A DNA stretch of 35,921 nucleotides from Vibrio tasmaniensis 1F-187. Its GTDB lineage: Bacteria; Pseudomonadota; Gammaproteobacteria; Enterobacterales; Vibrionaceae. The DNA lies in contig NZ_AJZM02000018.1 of NCBI RefSeq assembly GCF_000272405.2, forward strand, positions 25,410-61,330, written 5' to 3'. A program made the position numbers and the translations under genes. Below the pieces are notes generated by a model. It saw nothing but the letters and a program-made list of their open reading frames with translations. It made no database searches and had not been told where the DNA came from. Of the stretch, positions 6,995 to 14,810 are shown piece after piece. Position 1 is the first letter of the stretch, and each line of letters starts with the position of its first letter.

Positions 6995-9268
6995 ATGGAT
7001 TATCAAGTTCTTACTGTTGGTAACCCTAATAGTGGTAAAACAACATTATTTAACGCATTAACTGGCGCAAAACAGCACGTTGGTAACTGGGTTGGTGTGA
7101 CCGTAGAAAAGAAAACCGGTTTATATTCGCACGCTGGTGATCAATTCCAGTTAACGGATTTACCAGGCATTTATGCACTAGACAGTGGTAATGATGCAAA
7201 CAGTATCGATGAGTCTATTGCATCACGCGCCGTGCTTACTCACCCAGCGGACGTGATCATCAATGTTGTTGATGCTAGCTGTTTGGAAAGAAGCTTATAC
7301 ATGACATTACAATTGCGAGAGTTGGGTCGCCCAATGATCGTTGTATTGAACAAAATGGATGTATTAAAGCGTGAGCGTCAGGTGATTAATCTTAAGGCTC
7401 TAGAAAAAGAGCTAGGTTGCCCGGTTCTAAGCTTGTCAGCAAACGATAAAGGACAAGTGGTTCGTTTTAAAGAGCGTTTGCATAAGCTTCTGGTTCAAGG
7501 TGTGAGTCTTGATCCTATCTCTATTGATTACGATGTCGCGTTAGAAGCTCTTATTCCTTCTGTTGAGTCACAATTTGATGATGCTGACGTATCTCACCGA
7601 GCACTAGCGATTCGTGCTTTAGAAAATGATTACTTGGTATTGAATGGTTTGGCCCCACAAACTCGCACTCAAATTGATAGTGTGCGTCTTGGTGCCGATT
7701 TCGATATTGATCTTGCTGTTGCTGACGCTAAATACACTTTCTTACATGAACTTTGTAAACGAGTTCGTCGCAGCGAAGGCAAACTGAGCCGTAATTTCAC
7801 AGAGAAAGCCGATCAATTCATTTTGAATAAATGGGTCGGGATTCCTTTCTTCTTCGTCATCATGTACCTAATGTTTATGTTCTCTATCAATATCGGTAGC
7901 GCGTTTATCGACTTCTTCGATATTGGTGTTGGCGCAATATTAGTTGATGGCGGACATCACTTATTAGATGGTCACTTACCGGTTTGGCTAGTCACCGTTC
8001 TTGCTGATGGTATTGGTGGTGGTATCCAAACGGTTGCGACCTTTATTCCGGTTATTGCCGCGCTTTACTTGTTCTTAGCGGTACTAGAAAGTTCAGGCTA
8101 CATGGCCCGCGCTGCATTTGTACTGGATAAAGTGATGCAGAAAATTGGCTTACCGGGCAAAGCATTTGTACCACTTGTTCTGGGTTTTGGCTGTAACGTA
8201 CCTTCTATCATGGCAACGCGTACTCTTGACCAAGAGCGCGAACGTAAACTCGCCGCATCAATGGCACCGTTTATGTCATGTGGTGCTCGTCTACCTGTAT
8301 ACGCACTGTTTGCTGCTGCATTCTTTCCTGGTGCTGGACAAAACGTTGTGTTCGCTCTGTACATCATGGGTATTCTGGCTTCTGTATTTACGGGCTTGTT
8401 CCTTAAAAATACTATCTATCCTGGTAGCAGCGATAGCTTGGTTATGGAAATGCCGGATTACGAATTGCCGACCGTGCAAAACGTGATGCTGAAAACTTGG
8501 CAGAAGCTGAAACGTTTCGTGCTTGGCGCAGGTAAAACCATTGTAATGGTTGTGGCAATTCTGAGTTTCTTGAATTCATTAGGTATGGACGGCAGTTTTG
8601 GTAACGAAGACAGTGAAAGTTCTGTGCTATCTAAAGCGGCTCAAGTTGTAACTCCAGTGTTCCAACCGATTGGTATTACTGAAGAGAACTGGCCTGCAAC
8701 GGTTGGTATCATTACCGGTATTTTTGCGAAAGAAGCCGTGGTTGGTACGCTAAATAGCTTATACACTACACCTTCTGATGAAGAAGCGGCTGAGTTTGAT
8801 CTAGCGGCAAGTTTAGAAGAAGCCGTAATGACCATTCCTGAAAACCTTGCTGGTTTGAGCTATTCCGATCCATTAGGCATTGAAGTTGGTGACTTGTCTG
8901 ACTCTAGTTCTGTGGCTGCTGATCAAGAGGTTGATACTTCGATCTTTGGTAACTTGAAAGATAAGTTTGTATCAGGCCACGCTGCGTTTGCTTACTTAAT
9001 CCTAATCTTGCTTTACACACCTTGTGTGGCAGCGATGGGTGCTTATGTTCGTGAATTTGGTCAGACGTTTGCCCGCTTCATCGCAGTTTGGACAATGGCA
9101 CTTGGTTACTTCGGTGCGACCTTCTATTACCAAGCAGCAAACTTCTCTGTACACCCAGTAAGTAGTGCTGTGTGGATGGTGGCAATTGCTGGTGGTTTTG
9201 TGGTGACGTATCGCATCTTCAAGAAAATCGGCAGTAAGCAAAAAGCACTTGAGGTGCAAGTAGTATGA
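6995..9268 (+). CDS. feoB: Ferrous iron transporter FeoB
   Basis: FeoB is the inner-membrane Fe2+ transporter with an N-terminal cytosolic G-protein domain. The 757-aa protein shows G1 GNPNSGKTT (residues 9-17), a G2 Thr in GVTVEKK (about 36), G3 DLPG (55-58), G4 NKMD (119-122) and G5 SAND (148-151). After a helical spacer come many membrane segments from about residue 285, with the two pseudo-symmetric Gate regions (around SSGYMARAAFVLDK to GFGCNVPSIMATRT, and around GIITGIFAKEAVVGTL to AYLILILLYTPCVAA). Length is typical for gammaproteobacterial FeoB. It follows feoA directly and its stop overlaps the feoC start by ATGA. V. cholerae FeoB is reported to accept both GTP and ATP; whether this protein does cannot be read from the sequence. 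Confidence 0.97.
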   Translation: MDYQVLTVGNPNSGKTTLFNALTGAKQHVGNWVGVTVEKKTGLYSHAGDQFQLTDLPGIYALDSGNDANSIDESIASRAVLTHPADVIINVVDASCLERSLYMTLQLRELGRPMIVVLNKMDVLKRERQVINLKALEKELGCPVLSLSANDKGQVVRFKERLHKLLVQGVSLDPISIDYDVALEALIPSVESQFDDADVSHRALAIRALENDYLVLNGLAPQTRTQIDSVRLGADFDIDLAVADAKYTFLHELCKRVRRSEGKLSRNFTEKADQFILNKWVGIPFFFVIMYLMFMFSINIGSAFIDFFDIGVGAILVDGGHHLLDGHLPVWLVTVLADGIGGGIQTVATFIPVIAALYLFLAVLESSGYMARAAFVLDKVMQKIGLPGKAFVPLVLGFGCNVPSIMATRTLDQERERKLAASMAPFMSCGARLPVYALFAAAFFPGAGQNVVFALYIMGILASVFTGLFLKNTIYPGSSDSLVMEMPDYELPTVQNVMLKTWQKLKRFVLGAGKTIVMVVAILSFLNSLGMDGSFGNEDSESSVLSKAAQVVTPVFQPIGITEENWPATVGIITGIFAKEAVVGTLNSLYTTPSDEEAAEFDLAASLEEAVMTIPENLAGLSYSDPLGIEVGDLSDSSSVAADQEVDTSIFGNLKDKFVSGHAAFAYLILILLYTPCVAAMGAYVREFGQTFARFIAVWTMALGYFGATFYYQAANFSVHPVSSAVWMVAIAGGFVVTYRIFKKIGSKQKALEVQVV

Positions 9269-9495
9269 TTTTAACTGAACTTCATCGATACATTGATAAC
9301 GAAGGTGTCGCTGCACGTAGTGAGCTTGCATCTAAGTTTGGGGTAAGTGAAGACGGTATCGATGCGATGCTGGGAGTGTGGGTCAAGAAAGGCAAGATAT
9401 CTCGCTTGGTCGACACCAATAAGCATGGTCACACAATACGTATTCGCTACACCATCAGCAAACAAGATGGTTTGTCTCTGAATGTGATGATGTAG
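9265..9495 (+). CDS. feoC: Feo system accessory protein FeoC (cysteine-less Vibrio type)
   Basis: FeoC is a small winged-helix protein of the Feo system. The 76-aa product starts MILTELHRYIDNEGVAARSELASKFGVSE, a helix-turn-helix pattern shared with FeoC, and overlaps the end of feoB by four bases (ATGA). Enterobacterial FeoC carries conserved Cys residues that bind an Fe-S cluster; this protein contains no Cys at all, as in the V. cholerae form. That argues against cluster sensing and for a structural role in a FeoABC complex, as reported for V. cholerae. Position and fold make the call firm, but the molecular function remains inferred. Confidence 0.9.
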   Translation: MILTELHRYIDNEGVAARSELASKFGVSEDGIDAMLGVWVKKGKISRLVDTNKHGHTIRIRYTISKQDGLSLNVMM

Positions 9496-9547
9496 TTCAG
9501 GCCTTCATACTCTCGTTGAAAGCGACGATATTAGACAATAAAAAAAG

Positions 9548-9578
9548 CCGCTCACCTATTTTAGGTGAGCGGTTTTTT
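9548..9578. terminator. Bidirectional terminator between feoC and the HIT gene
   Basis: A perfect 11-bp stem (9548-9558 with 9562-9572) closes a TTT loop. It is followed by TTTTTT on the plus strand and preceded by AAAAAA (9541-9546), which gives a T-run on the minus strand. It serves two convergent units: feoABC and the HIT-family gene. Confidence 0.93.
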
Positions 9579-9633
9579 GTTATGTATCTTTTCTGAACTG
9601 TCTTGTTTTAAAGCTCAATGAGACTAACTCAAA

Positions 9634-10062
9634 TTACGCTTTCTTGAAGATAGAACTCAGCGACAAAACGTTTTGGATACGAGTATGGATTGCGGCTTGT
9701 TCTTCTTCACTACGTTGTTCACCTTTGGTATTTCCCCATACCGGGCCTGGCCATGCGATGTCATCTTTGAAACGTGCAATATGGTGAATGTGCAGTTGTG
9801 GCACCATGTTACCTAGCGCGCCTAGGTTTAATTTGTCTGGTTGGAATGTCGCTTCTAATGCTTGGCTTACCGCTTGAGACTCAAGTAAGAACTGCTGTTG
9901 TTCTTTCATTGGTAGATGGTGCAACTCTTTTAGGTTGGCGCGTTTGGGTACCAAGATAACCCAAGGCACTGCACTGTCTTTGCTTAGCAGCGCCAAGCTT
10001 AGTGGAAATTCGCCGATAAGCGTGGTGTCTTTTGCTAACTGTGGGTGAAGTTCAAAGCTCAT
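9634..10062 (-). CDS. HIT-family nucleotide-binding protein with Gln in the triad
   Basis: The 142-aa product belongs to the histidine triad (HIT) family of nucleotide hydrolases and transferases, which includes Ap4A hydrolase-like proteins. The signature region is NMVPQLHIHHIARF (about 85-98). Aligned to the usual P-H-x-H-x-H-x-x, the first triad His is replaced by Gln89, while His91 and His93 (including the presumed nucleophile) remain. The conserved WPGPVWG motif follows. A Q-x-H-x-H form occurs in a proteobacterial HIT subgroup as I remember it, so it is likely ancestral and not damage. The substrate is unknown. The gene is monocistronic on the minus strand, convergent with feoABC, with a MITE-like element upstream. 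Confidence 0.88.
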   Translation of the reverse strand: MSFELHPQLAKDTTLIGEFPLSLALLSKDSAVPWVILVPKRANLKELHHLPMKEQQQFLLESQAVSQALEATFQPDKLNLGALGNMVPQLHIHHIARFKDDIAWPGPVWGNTKGEQRSEEEQAAIHTRIQNVLSLSSIFKKA

Positions 10063-10092
10063 TATTATTATCCATTTCGATTTCTTGAAGTC

Positions 10093-10254
10093 ATACCAAT
10101 CACAGTAAGTAAATGATCAGAAATAGCGCAGGAAAAAGGTTTGAGAACAAGGCAGATTCTTTTGATAAGTAGTTACTCTACAATCAAAAATTCTAACGCA
10201 GTTATCGAGTATTTTAACCAGCTAGGATGATTAGTTATTTACTACGATTGGTAT
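10093..10254. mobile_element. MITE-like element with 27-bp terminal inverted repeats
   Basis: A 162-bp non-coding stretch begins ATACCAATCACAGTAAG (10093) and ends TTTACTACGATTGGTAT (10254). The two 27-bp ends are inverted repeats matching at 22 of 27 positions, with the outer nine perfect (ATACCAATC/GATTGGTAT). The interior is AT-rich with no ORF. I recall similar ATACCAATC-ended elements scattered in Vibrionaceae genomes. No target duplication is clear. It fills the gap between the HIT gene and argS. Lacking a transposase, it would need one in trans. Confidence 0.75.
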
Positions 10255-10268
10255 CAGTATACGTTAGA

Positions 10269-10303
10269 TAAAACAAAAGGTTGATGCTCTCACATCAACC
10301 TTT
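10269..10303 (-). terminator. Intrinsic terminator after argS
   Basis: On the minus strand an 11-bp perfect stem (10276-10286 with 10293-10303, 6-nt loop) is followed by a T-rich stretch (TGTTTTATC). It lies about 30 bp downstream of the argS stop. Confidence 0.85.
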
Positions 10304-10331
10304 GTATTTATTCATTGTAACCCGAAGGGAA

Positions 10332-12065
10332 TTACATGCGCTCTAGAGTTTCGATACCTAGAAGCGACAGGCCTTGCTTGATAGTCTTAGCTGTCAGTGC
10401 AGCAAGCTTCAGGCGGCTCTGTTTAACGGTTTCATCTTCAGCCACAAGGATAGGGCATGCTTCGTAGAAGCTAGAGAATTGACCAGCAAGTTCGAACAGG
10501 TAGCTACACATGATGTGTGGTTGACCTTCACGAGCAACAGACTGTACCGCTTCTTCAAATTGTAGAAGTTTCGCGATAAGGGCTTTCTCTTTCTCTTCAG
10601 TGATTTTGATTTCACCTTCTAGAGAGTCCATAGAAATGCCTGCTTTAGCAAAGATTGAAGCGACACGAGTGTATGCGTATTGCATGTACGGTGCTGTGTT
10701 GCCTTCAAATGCCAGCATGTTTTCCCAGTCGAACACGTAATCAGTGGTACGGTGCTTAGAAAGGTCTGCGTATTTAACTGCTGCCATTGCTACTGTGTTC
10801 GCAATGGTTTTCTTCTCGTCTTCTGCTAGCTCAGGGTTTTTAGATTCAATCAGCTGAGTTGCACGTACTTCTGCTTCGTCCAGAAGGTCAGCAAGACGCA
10901 CTGTACCGCCAGCACGAGTTTTAAATGGCTTACCATCTTTACCTAGCATCATGCCGAACGCGTGGTGCTCAAGAGATACAGACTTAGGAACATAACCCGC
11001 TTTACGAACGATAGTCCAAGCTTGCATTAGGTGTTGGTGCTGACGAGAGTCGATGAAGTAAAGTACGCGATCTGCGCCCAGTTCTTCAAAACGATATTTA
11101 GCACATGCAATATCGGTGGTGGTGTATAGGAAGCCACCGTCACGTTTTTGCACGATAACGCCCATAGGGTCGCCATCTTTGTTTTTGTATTCGTCTAGGA
11201 ATACAACTTGTGCGCCGTCAGACTCTTTTGCTAGACCTTGTGTTTGTAGGTCAGAAACGATGTTTGAAAGCATATGGTTGTACATACTTTCACCCATCAC
11301 ATCATCACGTGTCAGTGATACGTTCAGGCGATCGTAGTTACGTTGGTTTTGAACCATGGTTACGTCAACCAGCTTTTTCCACATTTCAGCACAGTATGCG
11401 TCGCCACCTTGCAGTTTCACTACGTAGCCACGAGCTTTCACTGCGAATTCTTCGTCTTCGTCGTAAAGCTTTTTAGATTCACGGTAGAACTGTTCAAGAT
11501 CTGAAAGTTCCATTGAAACTTCACCAGTTTCAGCTTGGATGCGCTCAAGGTTTGCGATAAGCATACCGAATTGAGTACCCCAGTCACCAATGTGGTTAGC
11601 ACGGATAACTTTGTGACCTAAGAACTCAAGTGTACGAACAACAGCATCACCGATGATTGTTGAACGTAAGTGGCCTACGTGCATTTCTTTTGCAACGTTT
11701 GGAGCTGAGTAGTCAGCAACAATCGTTTGTGCTTCTGCGGCTGAAACACCAAGGCGAGAGTCAGCAAGTGCTGCGTCTGCTTGTTGTGCCAGGAACGTTT
11801 CATCTAGGAAGATGTTTAGGAAACCTGGACCTGCGATTTCAACTTTAGAAGCGATACCGTCTAGGTTTAGAACGTCCAATACTTTTTGAGCAAATTCTCG
11901 AGGGTTAGTGCCTAGTCGTTTAGCAACACCCATAATGCCGTTTGCTTGGTAGTCACCAAATTGTGGTTTTGCAGATTGACGGACAGCCGCAGGAGAGCCT
12001 GCAGGTGCGCCAGCGGCTTCTAGAGCCTGAGATACTTTGTCATTAATCAGTGCTTGGATATTCAC
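10332..12065 (-). CDS. argS: Arginyl-tRNA synthetase
   Basis: ArgS is the class I synthetase charging tRNA-Arg with arginine. The product has the N-terminal additional domain, the HIGH-type motif HVGH (about 129-132, in [13 protein letters not shown]), a degenerate KMSKS region ([16 protein letters not shown]) as is usual in ArgS, and a C-terminal anticodon-binding domain ending ETLERM. The start chosen is GTG at 12063-12065 (reading [13 protein letters not shown]), with AAGGA seven bases upstream. That gives 577 aa, the same as E. coli ArgS. A longer frame from TTG at 12080 is rejected because that codon is part of the Shine-Dalgarno itself. The divergent yecM neighbour repeats the E. coli yecM/argS arrangement. 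Confidence 0.97.
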   Translation of the reverse strand: MNIQALINDKVSQALEAAGAPAGSPAAVRQSAKPQFGDYQANGIMGVAKRLGTNPREFAQKVLDVLNLDGIASKVEIAGPGFLNIFLDETFLAQQADAALADSRLGVSAAEAQTIVADYSAPNVAKEMHVGHLRSTIIGDAVVRTLEFLGHKVIRANHIGDWGTQFGMLIANLERIQAETGEVSMELSDLEQFYRESKKLYDEDEEFAVKARGYVVKLQGGDAYCAEMWKKLVDVTMVQNQRNYDRLNVSLTRDDVMGESMYNHMLSNIVSDLQTQGLAKESDGAQVVFLDEYKNKDGDPMGVIVQKRDGGFLYTTTDIACAKYRFEELGADRVLYFIDSRQHQHLMQAWTIVRKAGYVPKSVSLEHHAFGMMLGKDGKPFKTRAGGTVRLADLLDEAEVRATQLIESKNPELAEDEKKTIANTVAMAAVKYADLSKHRTTDYVFDWENMLAFEGNTAPYMQYAYTRVASIFAKAGISMDSLEGEIKITEEKEKALIAKLLQFEEAVQSVAREGQPHIMCSYLFELAGQFSSFYEACPILVAEDETVKQSRLKLAALTAKTIKQGLSLLGIETLERM

Positions 12066-12414
12066 ACGCGTTTCCTTCAATTCAAGGATGAATAAGAGTA
12101 GCCGTTATTTCGTGGGCATTAAATTTGGCTAATTATGCTTCTAGTTAACGATTTAATGCTGAAATGAACAACAGACTCTGTTTAAGTTCACAAAAATGGC
12201 GTTAATCATATCAATTTTGTGGGCTTTCTTATAGGTCGAATTGATAGAAAATTAACATTTCCTGAGGGGTTTTTGACAATCAACTTTGACCAAGCCAAGT
12301 TTGTCTATTTAGGAAAGTAAGACACGGTACTTTTTGAGTGTTTTTTGTAACAGCAGCGCTTGTTGCTGGAAGTAAAACTGATACCATGTTGCCATTATTT
12401 GGAGAACATAGACA
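12066..12414. other. Divergent promoter region between argS and yecM
   Basis: These 349 non-coding bases should hold both promoters, but I could not place -35/-10 pairs with confidence. TTGACA (12273-12278) is a good -35 for yecM but lacks a matching -10 at normal spacing. A short perfect palindrome AACAGA-C-TCTGTT (12170-12182) could be an operator. No small ORF or RNA gene is evident. Confidence 0.4.
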
Positions 12415-13011
12415 ATGACGATGAGCCTGAAGCAAGCTGAACTAGAACCACAACAAATGATTGCACGCCTTGATACGTTTATGACGAAAATTGAGAACCT
12501 CGGAAATGTGCTGGGTTTGGATTTAAGCTTTGCTCAAGCGGATCACATTGCATTAAGAATCAATGAAACTGAGCTTGCGAAATCAGCACATCAAGCATGG
12601 TCTGAATACGGCTCTACGATTTCAGAAGCGATGATCAATGGTCGTCCCATTGTGGTGTTGGCTTTCGATAAACCATTGCAAAGTCTTGGTTGGAAGATTG
12701 AATGTTTAGAGCTGCCTTACCCAGCTGAAGGTAAGATTTACCCGAGCCAAGATTGGGAGCATGTAGAGTTTGTGATTCCGTCTCACGCTCAAACGGCCAA
12801 TGAGTATCTAGCAGACCTTAAAGAGACTTACCCGCAGTTCGCTGCTAAGTTTGAAAATTTGGCAGAACAAGGCATTAAGATAAAACTCTCTAGCCCGAAA
12901 GGTGAGGGTGAACGTTTGAATAATCCAACGGTTGCATTTAAGCATCAAGGGATTTGCATTAAGCTGCATCCACACTCTTTGAAGAAGATTGTTGAGTCAG
13001 AACAGGCCTAA
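12415..13011 (+). CDS. yecM: YecM family protein
   Basis: The 198-aa protein matches the YecM family, whose structure is related to glyoxalase-like metal-binding (vicinal oxygen chelate) folds. Visible family-like segments are LSFAQADHIALRINE near the N terminus, INGRPIVVLAFDKPL and LELPYPAEGKIYPSQDWEHVEFVIP, with His and Glu residues that could bind a metal, and VAFKHQGICIKLHPHSL at the C terminus. The enzymatic activity is unknown. GGAG lies 10 bases before the ATG at 12415; an ATG two codons later is possible but too far from it. The gene is divergent from argS, as in E. coli, and converges on purU across a bidirectional terminator. Confidence 0.88.
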   Translation: MTMSLKQAELEPQQMIARLDTFMTKIENLGNVLGLDLSFAQADHIALRINETELAKSAHQAWSEYGSTISEAMINGRPIVVLAFDKPLQSLGWKIECLELPYPAEGKIYPSQDWEHVEFVIPSHAQTANEYLADLKETYPQFAAKFENLAEQGIKIKLSSPKGEGERLNNPTVAFKHQGICIKLHPHSLKKIVESEQA

Positions 13012-13037
13012 TTTGATTGGATAGTTGCTGGGAATAG

Positions 13038-13067
13038 ATTCCTGAACTCACCAAGGCTCGTCGGAAT
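13038..13067. repeat. Degenerate REP-like palindrome
   Basis: ATTCCTGA (13038) and TCGGAAT (ending 13067) bracket an imperfect hairpin whose layout resembles the better preserved element at 13178-13212. It looks like a decayed copy of the same Vibrio-type intergenic repeat. Confidence 0.5.
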
Positions 13068-13177
13068 GACGGGGTGTTTGATGGTGTTTGCCAGGTCTAT
13101 CTTTAGATGCTGACAGTCTGAGTGTTCGAGGGCGCATGTTAGAGCCTATAGTTATAAGATTCATCACCGAGTTCGTT

Positions 13178-13212
13178 ATTCCCGATAGCGACGAAGGAGC
13201 GTAGTCGGGAAT
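13178..13212. repeat. REP-like palindromic repeat
   Basis: ATTCCCGA (13178-13185) and TCGGGAAT (13205-13212) are perfect 8-bp arms around a GC-richer core (GCGACGAAGGAGCG). I recall this ATTCCCGA...TCGGGAAT hairpin as abundant between genes in Splendidus-clade vibrios. It has no ORF and no T-run, so it is not a classical terminator. Confidence 0.7.
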
Positions 13213-13241
13213 CTCATAAAGCTAGTCAGATCATCAGATAC

Positions 13242-13280
13242 AAAAAACGCGCAATGGATTAACCCTATTGCGCGTTTTTT
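13242..13280. terminator. Bidirectional terminator between yecM and purU
   Basis: CGCGCAAT (13248-13255) pairs with ATTGCGCG (13267-13274), flanked by AAAAAA (13242-13247) and TTTTTT (13275-13280). It can stop transcription from both convergent genes. Confidence 0.9.
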
Positions 13281-13324
13281 ATTGGGTTCTAACTGGAAGT
13301 CTTACCTGAAATCGAACCTCCGAT

Positions 13325-14164
13325 CTACAGAATCACGGTCTTGTTGCCGTAAACAAACACGTGATCATTGATCACTTTGTTTAAAGCCTTACTCAACACG
13401 TTCTTCTCTACGTCACGACCCGCTTGTGCCATGTCTTTCGCGCTGAAGTTGTGATCCACTGGGATAACATCTTGCTTGATGATTGGACCTTCATCGAGAT
13501 CGTTTGTCACAAAGTGTGCCGTTGCACCAATGATCTTCACACCGCGCTCGTAAGCTTGCTGGTATGGCTTAGCACCAATGAATGCAGGCAAGAAACTGTG
13601 GTGAATGTTGATGATTTTGTGGTTGTACTTCTCAACAAACCCCGGCGTCAGCACTCGCATGTATTTAGCAAGCACTAGATAGTCCGCCTCATACTGGTCA
13701 ATGACTTCCAACATCTTCTTCTCATGCTCTTCACGGTTTAATCCTTCGTGAGAAACATGGTGGTAAGGGATATCAAAACGCTCGGTTAGGCTTTGCAGTG
13801 TATCGTAGTTACCAACTACTGCCGCAATATCAACATCTAAACTGCCATCGAAGTTCTTCATCAGAATATCGCCAAGGCAGTGTGCTTCTTTAGTTACCAG
13901 AATCACAACACGCTTACGAGATGAATCAACCAGCTTACGTTTTGTGTTTTCTGGCAGGGCTTGGTCTAAATCGGCGAGTAAGGTTTCGTCATTGAAGTAG
14001 CCCTCTAGCTCTGTGCGCATAAAGAAGTGGCCACTTGTGTTATCAACGAACTCATTATTGTGAATAATATTGAGTTGGTGCTTATAACAAATGTTGGTGA
14101 TCTTTGAGATGAGGCCAGGGGCGTCAGTACAATGTGTTAATAAAGTTTTTCTTTCCATTTGCAT
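13325..14164 (-). CDS. purU: Formyltetrahydrofolate deformylase PurU
   Basis: PurU hydrolyses 10-formyl-tetrahydrofolate to tetrahydrofolate and formate, supplying formate for PurT-type purine synthesis and balancing one-carbon pools. The 279-aa protein has an N-terminal ACT regulatory domain (about 5-85, with CTDAPGLISKITNICYKHQLNI) and a formyltransferase-like catalytic domain (about 88-275). The catalytic Asn-His-Asp set is visible: Asn186 and His188 in NIHHSFLPAF, and Asp224 in LDEGPI. Length matches the family (about 280). The ATG at 14164 has GGAAG just upstream. It converges on yecM and is transcribed alone. Confidence 0.96.
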   Translation of the reverse strand: MQMERKTLLTHCTDAPGLISKITNICYKHQLNIIHNNEFVDNTSGHFFMRTELEGYFNDETLLADLDQALPENTKRKLVDSSRKRVVILVTKEAHCLGDILMKNFDGSLDVDIAAVVGNYDTLQSLTERFDIPYHHVSHEGLNREEHEKKMLEVIDQYEADYLVLAKYMRVLTPGFVEKYNHKIINIHHSFLPAFIGAKPYQQAYERGVKIIGATAHFVTNDLDEGPIIKQDVIPVDHNFSAKDMAQAGRDVEKNVLSKALNKVINDHVFVYGNKTVIL

Positions 14165-14232
14165 CTTACTTCCATGAATGTTGCACTTATTATATGAAAT
14201 CGGGATTCTTCAAAATTTAACGCAGGCCGTCG

Positions 14233-14262
14233 AACGGTGAACTGAGCCGCAGTATCACCGTT
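14233..14262. other. Stem-loop upstream of purU
   Basis: AACGGTGA (14233-14240) and TCACCGTT (14255-14262) form a perfect 8-bp stem with a 14-nt loop, 69 bp upstream of the purU start. No T-run follows on either strand. It might sit in the purU leader or be an operator. The rest of the 295-bp gap (14165-14459) shows nothing I can assign. Confidence 0.35.
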
Positions 14263-14459
14263 ATAATTAATCTATTATCAAGTTGGTTTCAACAAATTCT
14301 GCTGCTCATTTATCGCATCGATAAATTGTTTTATATAGAAATATCAGTTTTTCGATAGAAAAAAAGGCAGAAGCTTCATTTTTCAAGTTTTGACCGTAGT
14401 ACGCATTTGAACTTCAACCGAGGCATTGACGCTTTGGCCAAAAAATAGAGGTGATACTT

Positions 14460-14660
14460 ATGGATAAAGAGTTACTAGCAAAAAAACTGTACTGCAAACG
14501 AGTGAATTCATTAGCGGGAAGTACAGAGTTAGATGGTAATGTTCTAGATGAAATGTGGGAAAGTAAAACCTCACCAACCGATGCAGTGAAAGCCATGCAG
14601 CCTTGCGATAATCATTTTGAAGGCGCCCCTTGGTTGTCGCGTTATCTCAGCCGAAAATAA
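14460..14660 (+). CDS. Small hypothetical protein (66 aa)
   Basis: I do not recognise this family. The 66-aa product starts MDKELLAKKLYCKRVNSLAGS and ends APWLSRYLSRK. It is hydrophilic, mixed charge, with two isolated Cys residues and no membrane segment or signal peptide. Coding is supported by a strong Shine-Dalgarno (GAGGT, 14448-14452) seven bases before the ATG at 14460. An apparent longer frame from 14451 starts inside that Shine-Dalgarno and is rejected. It lies alone between the divergent purU and the yoaA helicase, 150 bp before the latter, with a hairpin in the gap. A role cannot be inferred. Confidence 0.7.
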   Translation: MDKELLAKKLYCKRVNSLAGSTELDGNVLDEMWESKTSPTDAVKAMQPCDNHFEGAPWLSRYLSRK

Positions 14661-14728
14661 TAACGATTCTTTGATTTTTATTTCTTCAATTCTTACCTTC
14701 TAGGTAGCTTAACCCAAACCAAACACCT

Positions 14729-14759
14729 CCGGTGCGAAGTCATTCTTGATTCGCGCCGG
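14729..14759. other. Stem-loop between the 66-aa gene and yoaA
   Basis: CCGGTGCGAA (14729-14738) pairs with TTCGCGCCGG (14750-14759), a 10-bp stem with one wobble and an 11-nt loop. It lacks a T-run, so it is either a weak terminator, a repeat, or structure in the yoaA leader. Confidence 0.5.
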
Positions 14760-14810
14760 CTCACTAAACCTGCCATAATTCGCCTTCTATTTTTCTAAAC
14801 TTCGTACTCT

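Noticed and set aside
8098..8486. Antisense and out-of-frame ORFs inside feoB
   Set aside because: Shadows of the feoB membrane segments; no independent support.
13281..13324. tRNA 3'-end remnant near the purU stop (GAAATCGAACCTCC)
   Set aside because: It only superficially resembles a T-arm; no acceptor stem, anticodon arm or CCA context could be built.
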